Below, piece after piece: positions 27,842-37,969 of a stretch of DNA of 64,000 nucleotides; the stretch's first letter is position 1; each line of letters opens with the position of its first letter. Origin of the DNA: Edaphobacter modestus (GTDB lineage: Bacteria; Acidobacteriota; Terriglobia; Terriglobales; Acidobacteriaceae); assembly GCF_004217555.1 (NCBI RefSeq), contig NZ_SHKW01000001.1:2542001-2606000 (forward strand). The letters run 5' to 3'. The notes below the pieces were generated by a model, which made no database searches, had not been told where the DNA came from, and worked only from the letters and a program-made list of their open reading frames with translations. Both the position numbers and the translations under genes were made by a program.

Positions 27842-28729
27842 ATGCCTCCTGAATACCGTGCCATCTTCGACGACTGGTCACCCCCTCTCTTTCTGACCAC
27901 TGCGGTGATCCTCACCGCAGTGGTCTACCTCCGTGGCTGGCTCGCCATTCGCAAGACCCGGCCATCGCTGTTTCCATCGTGGCGACTGATATCGTTGCTC
28001 CTCGGTCTCGCCATCCTCTGGATCTCGATCAGTTCACCGCTCGATGGCTTCGCCGATGCGCTTCTCAGCGCCCACATGGTGGAGCATCTGCTCCTCATGT
28101 CCTTCGTCCCGCCGCTTCTGCTTCTCGGTTATCCGACCGTCCCCCTTCTGCGCGGCCTTCCCCGGATACTCATTGCCTCTGTGCTCGGGCCAATGCTGCG
28201 CCGTAAGGCACTCCGGCGTCTGGGCCATACTCTCACCACACCGGTTGTAGCATGGCTCGCGATGAATCTTATCTTTCTCGGCTGGCACGTACCCGCCGCA
28301 TATAACTACGCGCTCGAGCACGAACACTGGCACGAGTTCGAACACATCTGCTTCCTGGGGACGTCGATTCTCTTCTGGTGGCCGCTGATCCGTCCATGGC
28401 CCACGAGCGCAGGCAATCAGGGCTGGTACATGCTCCCCTACCTCGCCTTAGCGGACATCGTAAACAGCGCGCTCTCGGCGTTCCTGGCCTTCTGCGACCG
28501 TCCGGTCTACAGCTACTATCTGGAGCAGCCGAATCCGTTCCACATATCGCCGCTCTCTGACCAGGTCGTGGGCGCAGTCATTATGTGGGTCATCGGCTCC
28601 ATGGTCTTCTTGATCCCCATCGTCGCCGTCACAATCCGTCTTCTGCGACAAGAGACACGCCGGCGTGAGCCAATTTCCAGGCCCGACTCCGAGAGCCTGC
28701 TTAAAAAACGCTTGGGAGCAACCTCATAG
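27842..28729 (+). CDS. ctaG: CtaG-type cytochrome c oxidase assembly factor
   Basis: 295 residues with about seven to eight membrane helices. Family features include HMVEHLLLM and LNLIFLGWHVPAAYNYAL with conserved His residues, matching the caa3_CtaG family that helps insert CuB into subunit I. The gene is last in the operon, 21 bp after cytochrome b. Confidence 0.9.
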   Translation: MPPEYRAIFDDWSPPLFLTTAVILTAVVYLRGWLAIRKTRPSLFPSWRLISLLLGLAILWISISSPLDGFADALLSAHMVEHLLLMSFVPPLLLLGYPTVPLLRGLPRILIASVLGPMLRRKALRRLGHTLTTPVVAWLAMNLIFLGWHVPAAYNYALEHEHWHEFEHICFLGTSILFWWPLIRPWPTSAGNQGWYMLPYLALADIVNSALSAFLAFCDRPVYSYYLEQPNPFHISPLSDQVVGAVIMWVIGSMVFLIPIVAVTIRLLRQETRRREPISRPDSESLLKKRLGATS

Positions 28730-28821
28730 CTACCAACCCTTTCCCCTGAAGCTGTAGATTCCGTTTTTATAACTACACAAAACAAAAGCAATTATGGCAC
28801 GCCCATCGAGGGTACTAGTTT

Positions 28822-28850
28822 CACGAAACGGTTCTATCCATTCCCTGCTT
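28822..28850. repeat. 29-bp dispersed repeat, copy 1
   Basis: Differs at two positions from 44653-44681, in the same orientation; the shared core reads CGAAACGG, one variable base, TCTATCCATTCCCTG. It lies between the oxidase operon and the IS66 element. Flanks are not related. Origin unknown. Confidence 0.6.
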
Positions 28851-28920
28851 TTCGTTACCTTCGTGAGCGCTATGCGAACGGCATCTTGTGGAGTTCTGCT
28901 TAGGGCATGATTCTTGAGTC

Positions 28921-29256
28921 ATGGGACGTTACAAGGAAGAAGATGTATCGCGATGGAGCGGTCGTGTATCTGAGCAAGCCGCCAGCGGTAAGAGCGTAGC
29001 AGCGTTCTGTCGTGAACACGGGTTGCGGGACTGGCAGATCTACGAGTGGAAGAAGCGCTTGCGTCAGTCCGAAGCAACATCCTTTGTCGCTGTTGAGGTG
29101 GCAGTCCCCGCAGCGTCTGCCTCGTCATCGCCAGTATCGGTGCAGATGGTGGGAATTGAGCTACGACATCGCCGCGGCTGGAGCTTGATCGTAGAGCCTG
29201 GATTTGATGCGGCTCACCTGCATCGGCTGCTGTCTGTTCTGGAGATGGAGTCATGA
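28921..29256 (+). CDS. tnpA: IS66 accessory protein TnpA
   Basis: 111 residues with an N-terminal helix-turn-helix (VSEQAASGKSVAAFCREHGL followed by WQIYEWKKRLR), the typical IS66 OrfA. The frame is intact and its stop overlaps the tnpB start (ATGA). Without intact partners it cannot move the element. Confidence 0.85.
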   Translation: MGRYKEEDVSRWSGRVSEQAASGKSVAAFCREHGLRDWQIYEWKKRLRQSEATSFVAVEVAVPAASASSSPVSVQMVGIELRHRRGWSLIVEPGFDAAHLHRLLSVLEMES

Positions 29257-29667
29257 TCGGTCTTCCACGTCTGCAGGCATTGGATGGCGCGCCGGGGCCG
29301 CGGATCTGGCTGGCGGCGGAGGCGACCGACATGCGGTGCGGCTTCGATCGTCTGGCGCAGCGCGTGCAGACGGTCATCGGTGAAGACCCGCTCAGCGGTC
29401 ATCTGTTCATCTTCCGATCGCGTGGCGGCTCCCGCTTGAAGATCCTGGCGTGGGACCGCGATGGTTATGTGCTGTGGTACAAGCGTCTGAAAGCGGGTGT
29501 GTTCAAGCTTCCCGCGCGTTGCGCCAGGTGTGGGTTCGGTTGAGCTGCGAGCGAGTGAGTTGGCGATGCTGTTGGATGGCATCGACATGGCGAAGTTGAA
29601 GCGAGCACCGCGTTATAAACTACCGCCGACGAGTCGATCGAAGGACCGGGAAAACGCCGTAGCGTGA
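29253..29667 (+). pseudogene. tnpB: IS66 TnpB, frameshifted
   Basis: The frame encodes the TnpB signature (IWLAAEATDMRCGFDRLAQR; ILAWDRDGYVLWYKRL), then shifts near 29525. The remaining family C-terminus (SVELRASELAMLLDGIDMAK then LKRAPRYKLP) is read in another frame to a stop at 29667. One indel accounts for this. Confidence 0.85.
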
Positions 29668-29704
29668 GGTGCCTTATCCCTTTACACTCACGTCTACTTA
29701 CTAA

Positions 29705-30694
29705 GTGGCGGAGATCGATCCTAACTCGTTCGAGTTACCAGAAGACAGTGCATCGTTGCGAGCGCTTGTGCAGCAACTGCTGTTGGAACGCGACGAACAG
29801 AGCCAGCAAAAAGAGCGGTTGCAGGTAGAGCTGGTTCGCGTGAGGCTGGAGCTGGAGCGTTATAAGAAGTGGTATTACGGTCCGCGCGCGGATCGGCTGC
29901 AAGCGCAGGGAGAGCTTGCACAACTGCTGCTGAACTTCGCCGAAGAGCTGGATCAAAAGCCGATCTACGCAGACGATCTTCCACGCACTGTGGAGCCGAC
30001 GGAAGAACTGCGGCGCGTGAAGCGGCGCAAGGGCCGGCGCAATCTCGCCAACTTCGAGAACCTGCCTGTCACCATGCATGTCTACGAATTAAACGAAGCA
30101 GAACGGGCTTGCCTTGCTGTGGACTGACGCGCAAGGAAATCGGCGCCGATGAAAGCTGGCAGATCGAGTATCTTCCCGGCCACTTCGAGCGCATCCATCA
30201 TGTGCGCAGGAAGTACGCCTGCACGAGCTGCGAGACGAACGGCGAGAACCCGAGTATCCAAGCGGCGAAGAAGCCGGAGACGGCGATCGACAAGGGTCTG
30301 GCAGGCCCGGGCTTGCTGGCCTACATCGTCACCAGCAAATACTCTGACTACCTTCCGTTGTATAGGCTGGAAGATATCTTTTGAGAGGCAAGGCTTCGAG
30401 ATCTCGCGGGCCACGCAATCAGTACGGTGCGGCGATGTGGCTGAGCTGGTCGAACCGTTGTATGCGTTGATGGTCGAGCGTGTGCGCGCCTCGCACGTGG
30501 TGGCCACCGACGATACGATCCTGCCCATGTTGAGTAAGGGCAAAACAGCGAATGCGCGCATGTGGGTCTACGTGGGCGATGCATCGCAACCTTACACTAT
30601 CTTCGACTTCACGCTGGATCGCGGTCGCGATGGACCGAAGCGTTTTCTGAAGGACTACAACCAGGTGCTCCTGGCCGATGCCTATGGCGGATGA
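29705..30694 (+). pseudogene. tnpC: IS66 transposase TnpC, frameshifted and truncated
   Basis: Starts with GTG and the coiled-coil LZ_Tnp_IS66 region (LLLERDEQSQQKERLQVEL, KKWYYGPRADRL). It shifts frame near 30115 into the zinc-finger part (IEYLPGHFERIHHVRRKYAC, CTSC) and shifts again near 30380 into the DDE domain (VVATDDTILPML, then ARMWVYVGDASQPYTIFDFT). The sequence breaks off at LLADAYGG, just after the second catalytic Asp, where tniB sequence begins. Inactive. Confidence 0.88.
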
Positions 30695-31696
30695 GGTCCC
30701 TAAGGTTCGTGGCGCCCTCTTGCGAACCGTGGCCACCGGTCGGTCAGGTGGCGTACCGATGAGGCGTGCCAGAGCGAGCAACTGTTCGGTTGGAATTGGA
30801 TTGAATTCTTTACTGAATGGTCGGCAGTCGATATTCTGCAGCTCCGGACTGCCGCATAAATATCGGTCGTATGCCAGATCAAAGTCCTCTATGCCGATCG
30901 TAGATTTCTTACACCCATCAGCAGAAAGAACAACTTCCTGGAGCAATCTTTTCAGATAGCCAATTAATCCACCGGTTGCACAATAGCACCTGAAGATAAA
31001 GCTCGCACTGCGTAAATCTTTTAGTGTGAATTGAGACTCCATATGATTGAGGAACTCTTGTTGGCAAGCGGCAAATTCCGTTCTCTGCTTTACATCGCTC
31101 CATGAGAAGCACAGCAGCGAAAGTTTCGCTCGGAAGCGCCTGCGCAATTGCGAATTGTGATTAATCACTTCCATGGCGTCGTCAAGGCCAGAGACAATTA
31201 GCATCCGCTTAGTCCCGTTCTCTTTCTTCATTTCGATTAAGTTCTTCAGCCAATTCGATGCTTCGTAAAATAATTTTTCATTATGTCTGTCATAGAGGTG
31301 CTGAAAATCGTCAAGCCAAATAACATCTGTCTCACACTCTTCCAAGAGCGTTGTGATCCGATGTGTTATTTGACTCTCTGTCGATCTAATACCAGAATCT
31401 CCTGGATCCAATACGGTGAGGATTGACGCAGCCATATTCTTTAGCGTCGGTACCGAAGGTACTTTAACCTTTGCCCAAGGACGCACCGTCCCTTCGGTTG
31501 TCTCGTAGGAGCAGTTTTTCTCGTACAGGGCATCGAGAGTGAACGTCTTTCCGGCTCCAGTTGGTCCCGTAAGGGCGACACAATATGGGTCCTCACGTTT
31601 ATCTCTCGCAGCTGCCAAGAGTTCTATACGTTCCGTGACCTCGGTGGAGGCGGCATGGGGAATCGTCACGTTGAGGAAAGTATGGGGATCGAACAT
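30695..31696 (-). pseudogene. tniB: TniB-type AAA transposition ATPase, 3' end lost
   Basis: About 330 codons of an AAA+ ATPase of the TniB/TnsC class, which activates the DDE transposase and selects the target. Walker A is GPTGAGKT, Walker B VIWLDDFQHL, and sensor-1 region MLIVSGLDD; the Arg-rich SQLRRRFRAK follows. The ATG at 31696 is 5 bp after the tniA-type frame ends. The C-terminus runs without a stop into the IS66 remnant (read backward to 30419), so the native end was removed at the IS66 junction. ATPase motifs are all intact. Confidence 0.75.
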
Positions 31697-31700
31697 TTCA

Positions 31701-32879
31701 TTAAGCTCCGTGATTGCGCACAGCTTTGTAGGTAGGGATGCCCGATAGTTCGAGGTTCAGAGATTTGCTGGCAGGAGACGTTGCTGAAGGGCCTGGCAAT
31801 GCCCGGATCGTTTTGGGTGCAGGGAGAGCTAGTTCCGGCTGTTGTTCAACTATGCGGGCCTTGCCTCGCCTCGACAGGCCCTTCAAGTGCTCCCGATCCC
31901 TCTGGAATAGTTGCTTGATCCGCTGCTTCCCCGCTAGCCATGTATCGGGGTCATACTTTGGGCTGTGCTTCTGAATCTACTCATGAAGCCAGAGGCTGAG
32001 ACCAACCGCATAGTCGTCTCTGAGAGCCCTGGCAATAACGATCTCATCGCCGTACAAGACATGGATTTCTCCTATGTCACTTTCGTCGACCCGTATCTGT
32101 ACGTCCAACGTTGCTCCATAGAGGTGGCGAAGATGATGTAAGGCGTCGGATCCGTAATACAGGCCTTTGAACTCGATGCCTTTGTGAGTCAAGACGCGCG
32201 GGTAGGGCCTCCCCATCACGATGTTCAGGCATTCACGGTCGGCCGGGAAGCGAATGTCCTCCGTCCGGACGTTCAACTCCCACATAGTTTCGGGGGGCAT
32301 ACCCAGGGAGTGGTGCTTTTTCTGGTGGTACACATCACATACGCGCCACTTGCACGCGTCTGCCATGACCGTCAACCACAGTCTTCCTGGATTTTTTCCG
32401 GCTCCAGTATCTGAGATCTCCAACTCGATCTCGACATGCTCAATATGCGCAGTTTCGAAAGGCCTTATACCTTTATTCCAATTTGCGGGTTCGAGTTCGC
32501 GTAGCACGTGCCCTCCTTAGAGTTGCGATAGAGATAATGCGCATTCTTGCCTGGCCGACGGCGCAAAAAGTGATGCGCTGGATTCGGCCACCGGCAGGAC
32601 CCAGCCGCTGACTTTGTCTATGTACAGTTCGAGATAGGGCCGTCCGAGCCATGTCCCCTTCTCATCAACAACGAACAAATCAAGCTGTTTACGGCGAACA
32701 TCTACACCGTTTGTTGGCTCGGCAGTTATTCGCTTCCCGTTCGGGTGATGTGGGCTTTGCTCGAGTCGACGTGTAGGCATGGCTCGCCAAAATGGCTTCC
32801 GACCTTTAGTCATTTGAGTAGCTAGCCGCTTGGCAAAGTACGGAGGCGGCACCGTTTTGGTGCAGCATTGCTTCGGCAA
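31701..32879 (-). pseudogene. tniA: TniA-type DDE transposase, internally deleted with an in-frame amber stop
   Basis: Three pieces on the minus strand. The first (to 32517) has the start of the integrase core with the first catalytic Asp (LDLFVVDEKGTWLGRPYLEL). The second (32507-31977) resumes at VYHQKKHHSLGMPPETMWEL and the Mu-type beta-barrel (HKGIEFKGLYYGSDALHHLR), so the middle of the DDE core, with the second Asp and probably the Glu, is gone. The third, after a TAG at 31979-31977 exactly in frame, continues IQKHSPKYDPDTWLAGKQRI to 31701. The 5' part overlaps another pseudogene's start. Confidence 0.75.
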
Positions 32880-33797
32880 TGTTGTTTGGCTACTATTCCG
32901 TCAGCAAAATCTGGAGCCTCAACGCCATGTTGCGATACACTCCTCTACTGGCTCTCTCGTTAGTGCTCTGCCCTTATCGTGCCGTCACCCAGGAAAGCTC
33001 TACGGAAGCCATTGAAATGCTCAACCGTATCGCTGACCACTACATAAACGCAAAGTCTGTTCACCTTGAAGCCACTACCAGCCGCTCGTCTCACAGCGAA
33101 CTCTATAACTACTCAACCACCAGCCATCTCATCGCGTTGATGGCGGACGGCAACCGCTTCCACTATGATGGTCGCACCTCTAGCGGGTCCGGCCTGATCG
33201 TTTCCGACGGCAAGAGCGAGTGGCACCTTCGCCGAAGCTTTGGTCAGTACGATGAAGCTCCAACTGGTTCCTTCTTTCGGCGCCCTTCCTCCGCCGGAAG
33301 CGATGACGATGCTCCTGTCGAAGCGCGTTACCTCGTCACTTCGGTCACCCAGATGCGTGACCATACGAATTTGCCCGCTTTGCACCCTCGGAGTTGATTG
33401 AGTACCGTGGCCAAAAGGTCAAGTGCACGGTCATCCAGTTCGAGTACAAGCAGAGGCTTGATCGCGATCCTACCCGGCCCATCGCTTGGCGCAATACAGT
33501 TTGGATCGATCCTGCAAACCTGATTATCTTAAAAAGTGAATACCGCGATCGGCATCAGCTTAGTCAAGGTATGGCTATGCCTCCCCTGCCGACTGGCGCG
33601 AGGAGCGCGACGAAACCATCTTCATCCTGGCTGATCTGAATCCGCCCCTCCCGGCTGATACGTTTGCCTTCACCGCTCCCTCCGACGCAATCGGAGTCGC
33701 CTCGCTCCCCTCACTCTTCCCGCTGCCCAGCGGTAAGGATCCTGGCACCTCGCCAGGCACGGCTCAATACGTTGGCAAAGCTGATACAAGCTGCTGA
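32879..33797 (+). pseudogene. LolA-like outer-membrane lipoprotein-sorting family protein, frameshifted
   Basis: A secreted protein gene broken by at least two frameshifts. The signal peptide (YTPLLALSLVLCPYRAVTQ) leads into AIEMLNRIADHYINAKSVHL, typical of the LolA/LolB-like or DUF2092 fold. A second frame continues VKCTVIQFEYKQRL with WRNTVWIDPANLIILKSEYR, and a third gives WREERDETIFILADLNPP to a stop at 33797. The third frame's last codons touch the truncated TonB receptor on the other strand. Family assignment is by pattern only. Confidence 0.65.
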
Positions 33798-36736
33798 ACA
33801 CAAACATATGCGCACGGTTGCAATCGGATACTGCCCAATCCTCCTTCAGGTTGTAGAAGTTAGGCTGCTGGTTCACATATGGGTCAGATTGCCAATCCAT
33901 GGACTTAGACCAGGTGTACGAGGCCAGGAACGACAGACCATTCGATACCGTCTTTTGCAGTTGAGCCTGCAGTGCGTTGTAGCTTGCGGGAGCTGCGTTC
34001 CAGGCGTAGGAGAAGGGACCGCCATACTCTGGGAAGGGCTGCCTGTCCGAGATGAGACCAGGTCCAGGATAGAGAGCCGTATTCACCGTCGGCACGATGT
34101 ACTGATGCCGGCTTACAGATCCCACGTAATCCAGCTTCATCGTGAGGGTGGACATGAGTTGTTGCTGCACACCGAGGTTGTACTGCATGGAGTACGGGAT
34201 CTTGTTGTTGGGGTTAGCTCCATAACTTGCGTACGGAGCCACGTTCTGAAGCAAGGACGAGGCGGTCGGGAGATTTCCGAAATACATCGTCGGTACGCCA
34301 AGATCGAGGCTGGTGAAATTCGCGGCAATACCGCCGGGCCAAGTCAATCGAAGGTTCTGATTCTCCTGAACCAGGGTGTTGTTGTGATCGTCAAGCATCG
34401 CGAAGGCTGCATGCACGACGGTCTTGTCTGTCGCGGAATAGACGACACCAAAGCGTGGCTCCCATCCGTTGTACTGCGGGTGGAAGTAGCCGCTCGGTCC
34501 AGTGGCGGTAGGGTAGTACGGCGGAACTGCACCTGACACAATGAACTGCCCAGTCAACACGTCGAGACCTGAGACGACCTTGTGGTAGTTCGGTGGAGTG
34601 ACATAGTCCCAACGAATGCCGGCGGTCACAACAAGCTTCTTCGTAAGTTGCCATTGATCCTGCGCATAGACGCCATACCAGTTCACCGTCTGGTCTGCTC
34701 CGATGTTCCCAACCCATGGAGCATAGCTGTTCGGCGTGCCAAGGAGGAAGCTGGCAGGACCATAGCCTGTCGGACCCGCTGTTGCTCCCTGCGCCGTGGC
34801 ATTTTGCGCGAAGCTCATATTTGCGACCCATCCATCGTCATAGCTCCGAAGGTGGTAGTAAAGACCGCCGAAGCCGAGCGTGTGGTTCCCGACAACCTTG
34901 GAGAGGTCGGCGTGATAGTCCATCGTCTCTTGCGGACCCAACGGGATGGCAAACTGAGCCACGCCACTAAAGCCATTTGAGATGTTGATTTGCGGTCCGA
35001 GCTGGATCCCAGCATGTGCAGGGGCAGCTTCAGTAAAGCCAATCGCGTCTGTGAAGGCCTGGCCCCGCCGGCTCATCGTTGCTCGCGAAGTTAACGTAGG
35101 AGTATCCATACCGGATATTCAGGATCGTTTTCGGGTCGAAGATATGGGTATAGCCGAAAGCAGCCTGCTGGGTGTAGTTGCTCAGGGTGTGCACGTACGT
35201 CGGCAGATCCTGCGGGCTGATCACGTGTTGATTCGAACGATTGAAACGGAGAAAGACGGAGTCGTTCGCTGTGATCTGATGGTCCAGTCGAACACCGACG
35301 ATATCGCTATCCGTATTTGTTGCACCGGAGAACTGATAGTTGGGCAAGGTACCTTCGGGAACATTGAGGTTTGGAGCCGGGTAATATTTTTGCAGGATCT
35401 GCAGACTTGCAGAGTTCAGCCTGCCCTTAGGGATGACATTTCCCGGAAAAGGGTCGCGTAGGGACTGGCCCGGGTGTGCCGGATCGGGACGACTTGAAAA
35501 GGGATCATAGATCTGATTCGCATATTCCGGGCGACCCAGGCTGTCGGTCCCAACCTGCGCGCCGAGGACCGCAGAGAAATCCCCCTGCTTCATTGCGTTG
35601 GTGAGAGTGCTGGCCAGATACGATCTTGTCTGCGCCGACCGGAATCCCTCCCAATAAAACGAGAAGAAAGTCTTGTCTTTCCCGCTGTAGATATGCGGTA
35701 CCGTTACAGGACCGCCAAGATAAACACCATACTGATTCTGCCGATAGGGCAGACGCTCGGTCTCCGGGAAGGTTCGGGCGTCAAGGATGTCATTCCGGAG
35801 AAATTCCCAAAGCGCTCCGTGGAACTTATTCGTACCGGAGCGGGTCACGAGGTTGATGTTTGCACCCGAAGAGACCGAAAACTGTGCGTCCGTGATATGC
35901 GACTGCACGTTGAACTCCTGGATCGCGTCTGGTGGAGGCGCAATCACCCAAGTGTTCGTGTAAGTGGCATTGTTGAATATGCCGTCCATCGTGAAGTTAT
36001 TTTGCTCTCCGCGTTGTCCGTTCACTGATGGACTGATGCCGCCAGCCCCCAAAGACACTGTGAATGAACCCTGCTGCCCGTTCTGGACTGGTGCAGCGCC
36101 CGGAGTCAGAAGAGTCAGTTGGGTGAACGAGCGTCCGTTGAGCGGAAGATTGACCGTGTCTTCGTGGTTCACCACGTTGCTCAACGTTGCAGAGGTTGTG
36201 TTGAGCTGAGGAGGCGCGTCCGTGACGTTTACGGTTTGCGAGGTCTGTCCCACCGCGAGCTGGAAGTTCAGCGTGACGCTCTGGTTGACCTGAAGCTGGA
36301 TATTCTCCCGGTTAATCGTCGCAAAGCCATCCATCGTCACAGTCAGTTTGTAGTTGCCCGGATTGAGCTGAGGGAGGATGTACTCGCCGCCCGCGTTGCT
36401 TTTGGTGGTCCGATGCATTCCCGTTCCGGTGTTGACGACGTCGACGTCCGCGCCGGGGATACTGGCTCCAGTCGAGTCAGAGACCACGCCCGTGATCAGC
36501 CCGTTCGTCGTTTGGCCGCGAAGCACCGCCGAACTGAGACATGCCAACAGGAGCAAAAGAAGCTTACCCAACCAAACGCGATAAGGAGCCTGTGATGGGC
36601 ATGAACGTTGACTGTGTGTGGTTGTTCGATCGCCAGGTCTTAAGTTCCTTCTGCCTAGACGAGTTCCCGTGACTCTACCTGCAATGCTGCACCCGTTGTT
36701 TCGAAAGTCCACTGTCGCCTCCAAGAGACATCGCAT
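33783..36736 (-). pseudogene. Oar-like TonB-dependent receptor, frameshifted and C-terminally truncated
   Basis: Two overlapping frames, 568 and about 440 codons, form one acidobacterial Oar-type receptor. It has a signal peptide (LLLLLACLSSAVLRGQ), an N-terminal carboxypeptidase-regulatory-like domain (GLITGVVSDSTGASIPGADV; NAGGEYILPQLNPGNYKL), a plug domain (VNLPLNGRSFTQLTLLTPGA) and most of the barrel. The frame shifts near 35075. The barrel breaks off near DCNRAHMFVFSSLYQL, where about 200 residues more are expected, at the junction with the LolA-like remnant. In the intact ancestor it probably imported a sugar for the locus that follows divergently at 37 kb. Confidence 0.85.
36699..36706. 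promoter_or_regulatory. TTTCGAAA palindrome near the receptor start
   Basis: An 8-bp palindrome containing the TTTCG/CGAAA element that recurs upstream of the sugar porter at 41.1 kb. A candidate site for the DeoR-type regulator encoded at 42.65 kb. Short, so chance is possible. Confidence 0.25.
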
Positions 36737-37015
36737 AACGCCCTGCTGAGAGCCTTCCGACGCCGAGGAATAAGACCTGCGTTTTTCATAGACCGGGGAA
36801 GGCGAGCAGAAACTTGAACTGATTGGCCAACATAGACGAATTGTTCTTTTTTTGTCAATAGAAGCATTTCAATGTACGTTTGTGGACAAAACGCAAGCAA
36901 CGTGTGATTGTTATATTGCATTGCACATATTATTTGATTTTGCTCAAACACCGTTCCAGGGGTGCGAGATGCGGAAAGTTTTTGATTTCGAGGGACGACG
37001 GGTCAGGATGTCCAT

Positions 37016-37969
37016 ATGAGGGCACTTTCAATCGATCTCGGCGGCACACACGCAACCTGCGCTGTCGTCGAAGACAGGACCATTCACACATCGCAGGTCG
37101 TACCGACGGATGGCGATCGGAAGCTTCGGGAACTTCTGCCTGTGCTGGCAGATACACTCCGGAAGCTTGCGGCAGATGCCGGGCTTGGGCTGGGCCAGAT
37201 AGAAGGAATAGCCGTTGGGTTTTGCGGCCTTGTAGATCGCAAGAACGCCCGTGTGACGTCGACCAACTTGAAGTACACGGATGCAACCGAAGTCGATCTC
37301 AAGACCTGGGCGGCCGAAGAGTTCGGACTGCCGATCGCAGTCGAGAACGACGCACGTCTCGCTCTATTGGGCGAATGGTATGCAGGAAGCGGGACCAGCT
37401 CCAACGACATCGTCATGATGACGCTTGGCACCGGAATCGGTGGGGTCGCAATGATCGACGGGCGGCTTCTTGTCGGGAAGCATTTTCAGGCGGGATGCCT
37501 TGGCGGACATCTTGCGGCTCGCTTCGATGGCTCCCCATGCAACTGTGGCGGAATAGGTTGCGCTGAGTCGGAGGCCTCAGGATGGGCTTTGCCGAGGATA
37601 TGCAGGGGCTGGCCCGGATTCGAATCGAGTTCTCTCGCAGGTATGGAGCTGAACTTTCAAAATCTGTTTCAAACAGCCGATGACGGTGACTTGGTTGCCT
37701 TAGCCGTCCGTGAGCACTGCATCCGGGTGTGGGCTCGCACAGCTGCGTCATTGATTCACGCTTACGATCCGGAGCTTGTCCTCATCGGCGGCGGCGTGAT
37801 GCGGCGCGGCGATCTGATCGTGCCGTACATCCAGCAGTACGTGAAAGAACACACATGGACTCCCTGGGGAACAGTCCAGGTGCGTCCTGCCATGTTGGGC
37901 GATAGCGCACCGCTACTTGGAGCGGTTCCACTAATCGAACTTATAAAACGGAGCGAACTAGATGTATGA
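37016..37969 (+). CDS. ROK-family sugar kinase
   Basis: 317 residues. The N-terminal ATP-binding phosphate loop is LSIDLGGTHATCAVV, the catalytic Asp lies in VENDARLALLGEW, and the ROK zinc motif is CNCGGIGCAES. The adenosine loop IGGGVM is in the C-terminal part. Likely a glucokinase or mannokinase/fructokinase: it phosphorylates an incoming hexose at C6 with ATP in the cytoplasm. It overlaps the next gene by 8 bp, indicating an operon, and is divergent from the receptor pseudogene. Confidence 0.9.
   Translation: MRALSIDLGGTHATCAVVEDRTIHTSQVVPTDGDRKLRELLPVLADTLRKLAADAGLGLGQIEGIAVGFCGLVDRKNARVTSTNLKYTDATEVDLKTWAAEEFGLPIAVENDARLALLGEWYAGSGTSSNDIVMMTLGTGIGGVAMIDGRLLVGKHFQAGCLGGHLAARFDGSPCNCGGIGCAESEASGWALPRICRGWPGFESSSLAGMELNFQNLFQTADDGDLVALAVREHCIRVWARTAASLIHAYDPELVLIGGGVMRRGDLIVPYIQQYVKEHTWTPWGTVQVRPAMLGDSAPLLGAVPLIELIKRSELDV

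Larger units (their letters stand above)
28900..30694 (+). mobile_element. Degenerate IS66-family element
   Basis: Contains the three-gene IS66 set tnpA, tnpB and tnpC in order, with frameshifts in tnpB and tnpC and the 3' third of tnpC missing. The right end abuts the truncated tniB at about 30695. The left boundary is estimated. Confidence 0.8.

Noticed and set aside
30419..30694. C-terminal 90 residues of the long tniB frame as a real extension
   Set aside because: This part is antisense to the IS66 transposase remnant, so it is read-through across the junction.
33664..34536. 290-codon plus-strand frame
   Set aside because: Antisense to the TonB receptor pseudogene, which has clear family motifs on the other strand.
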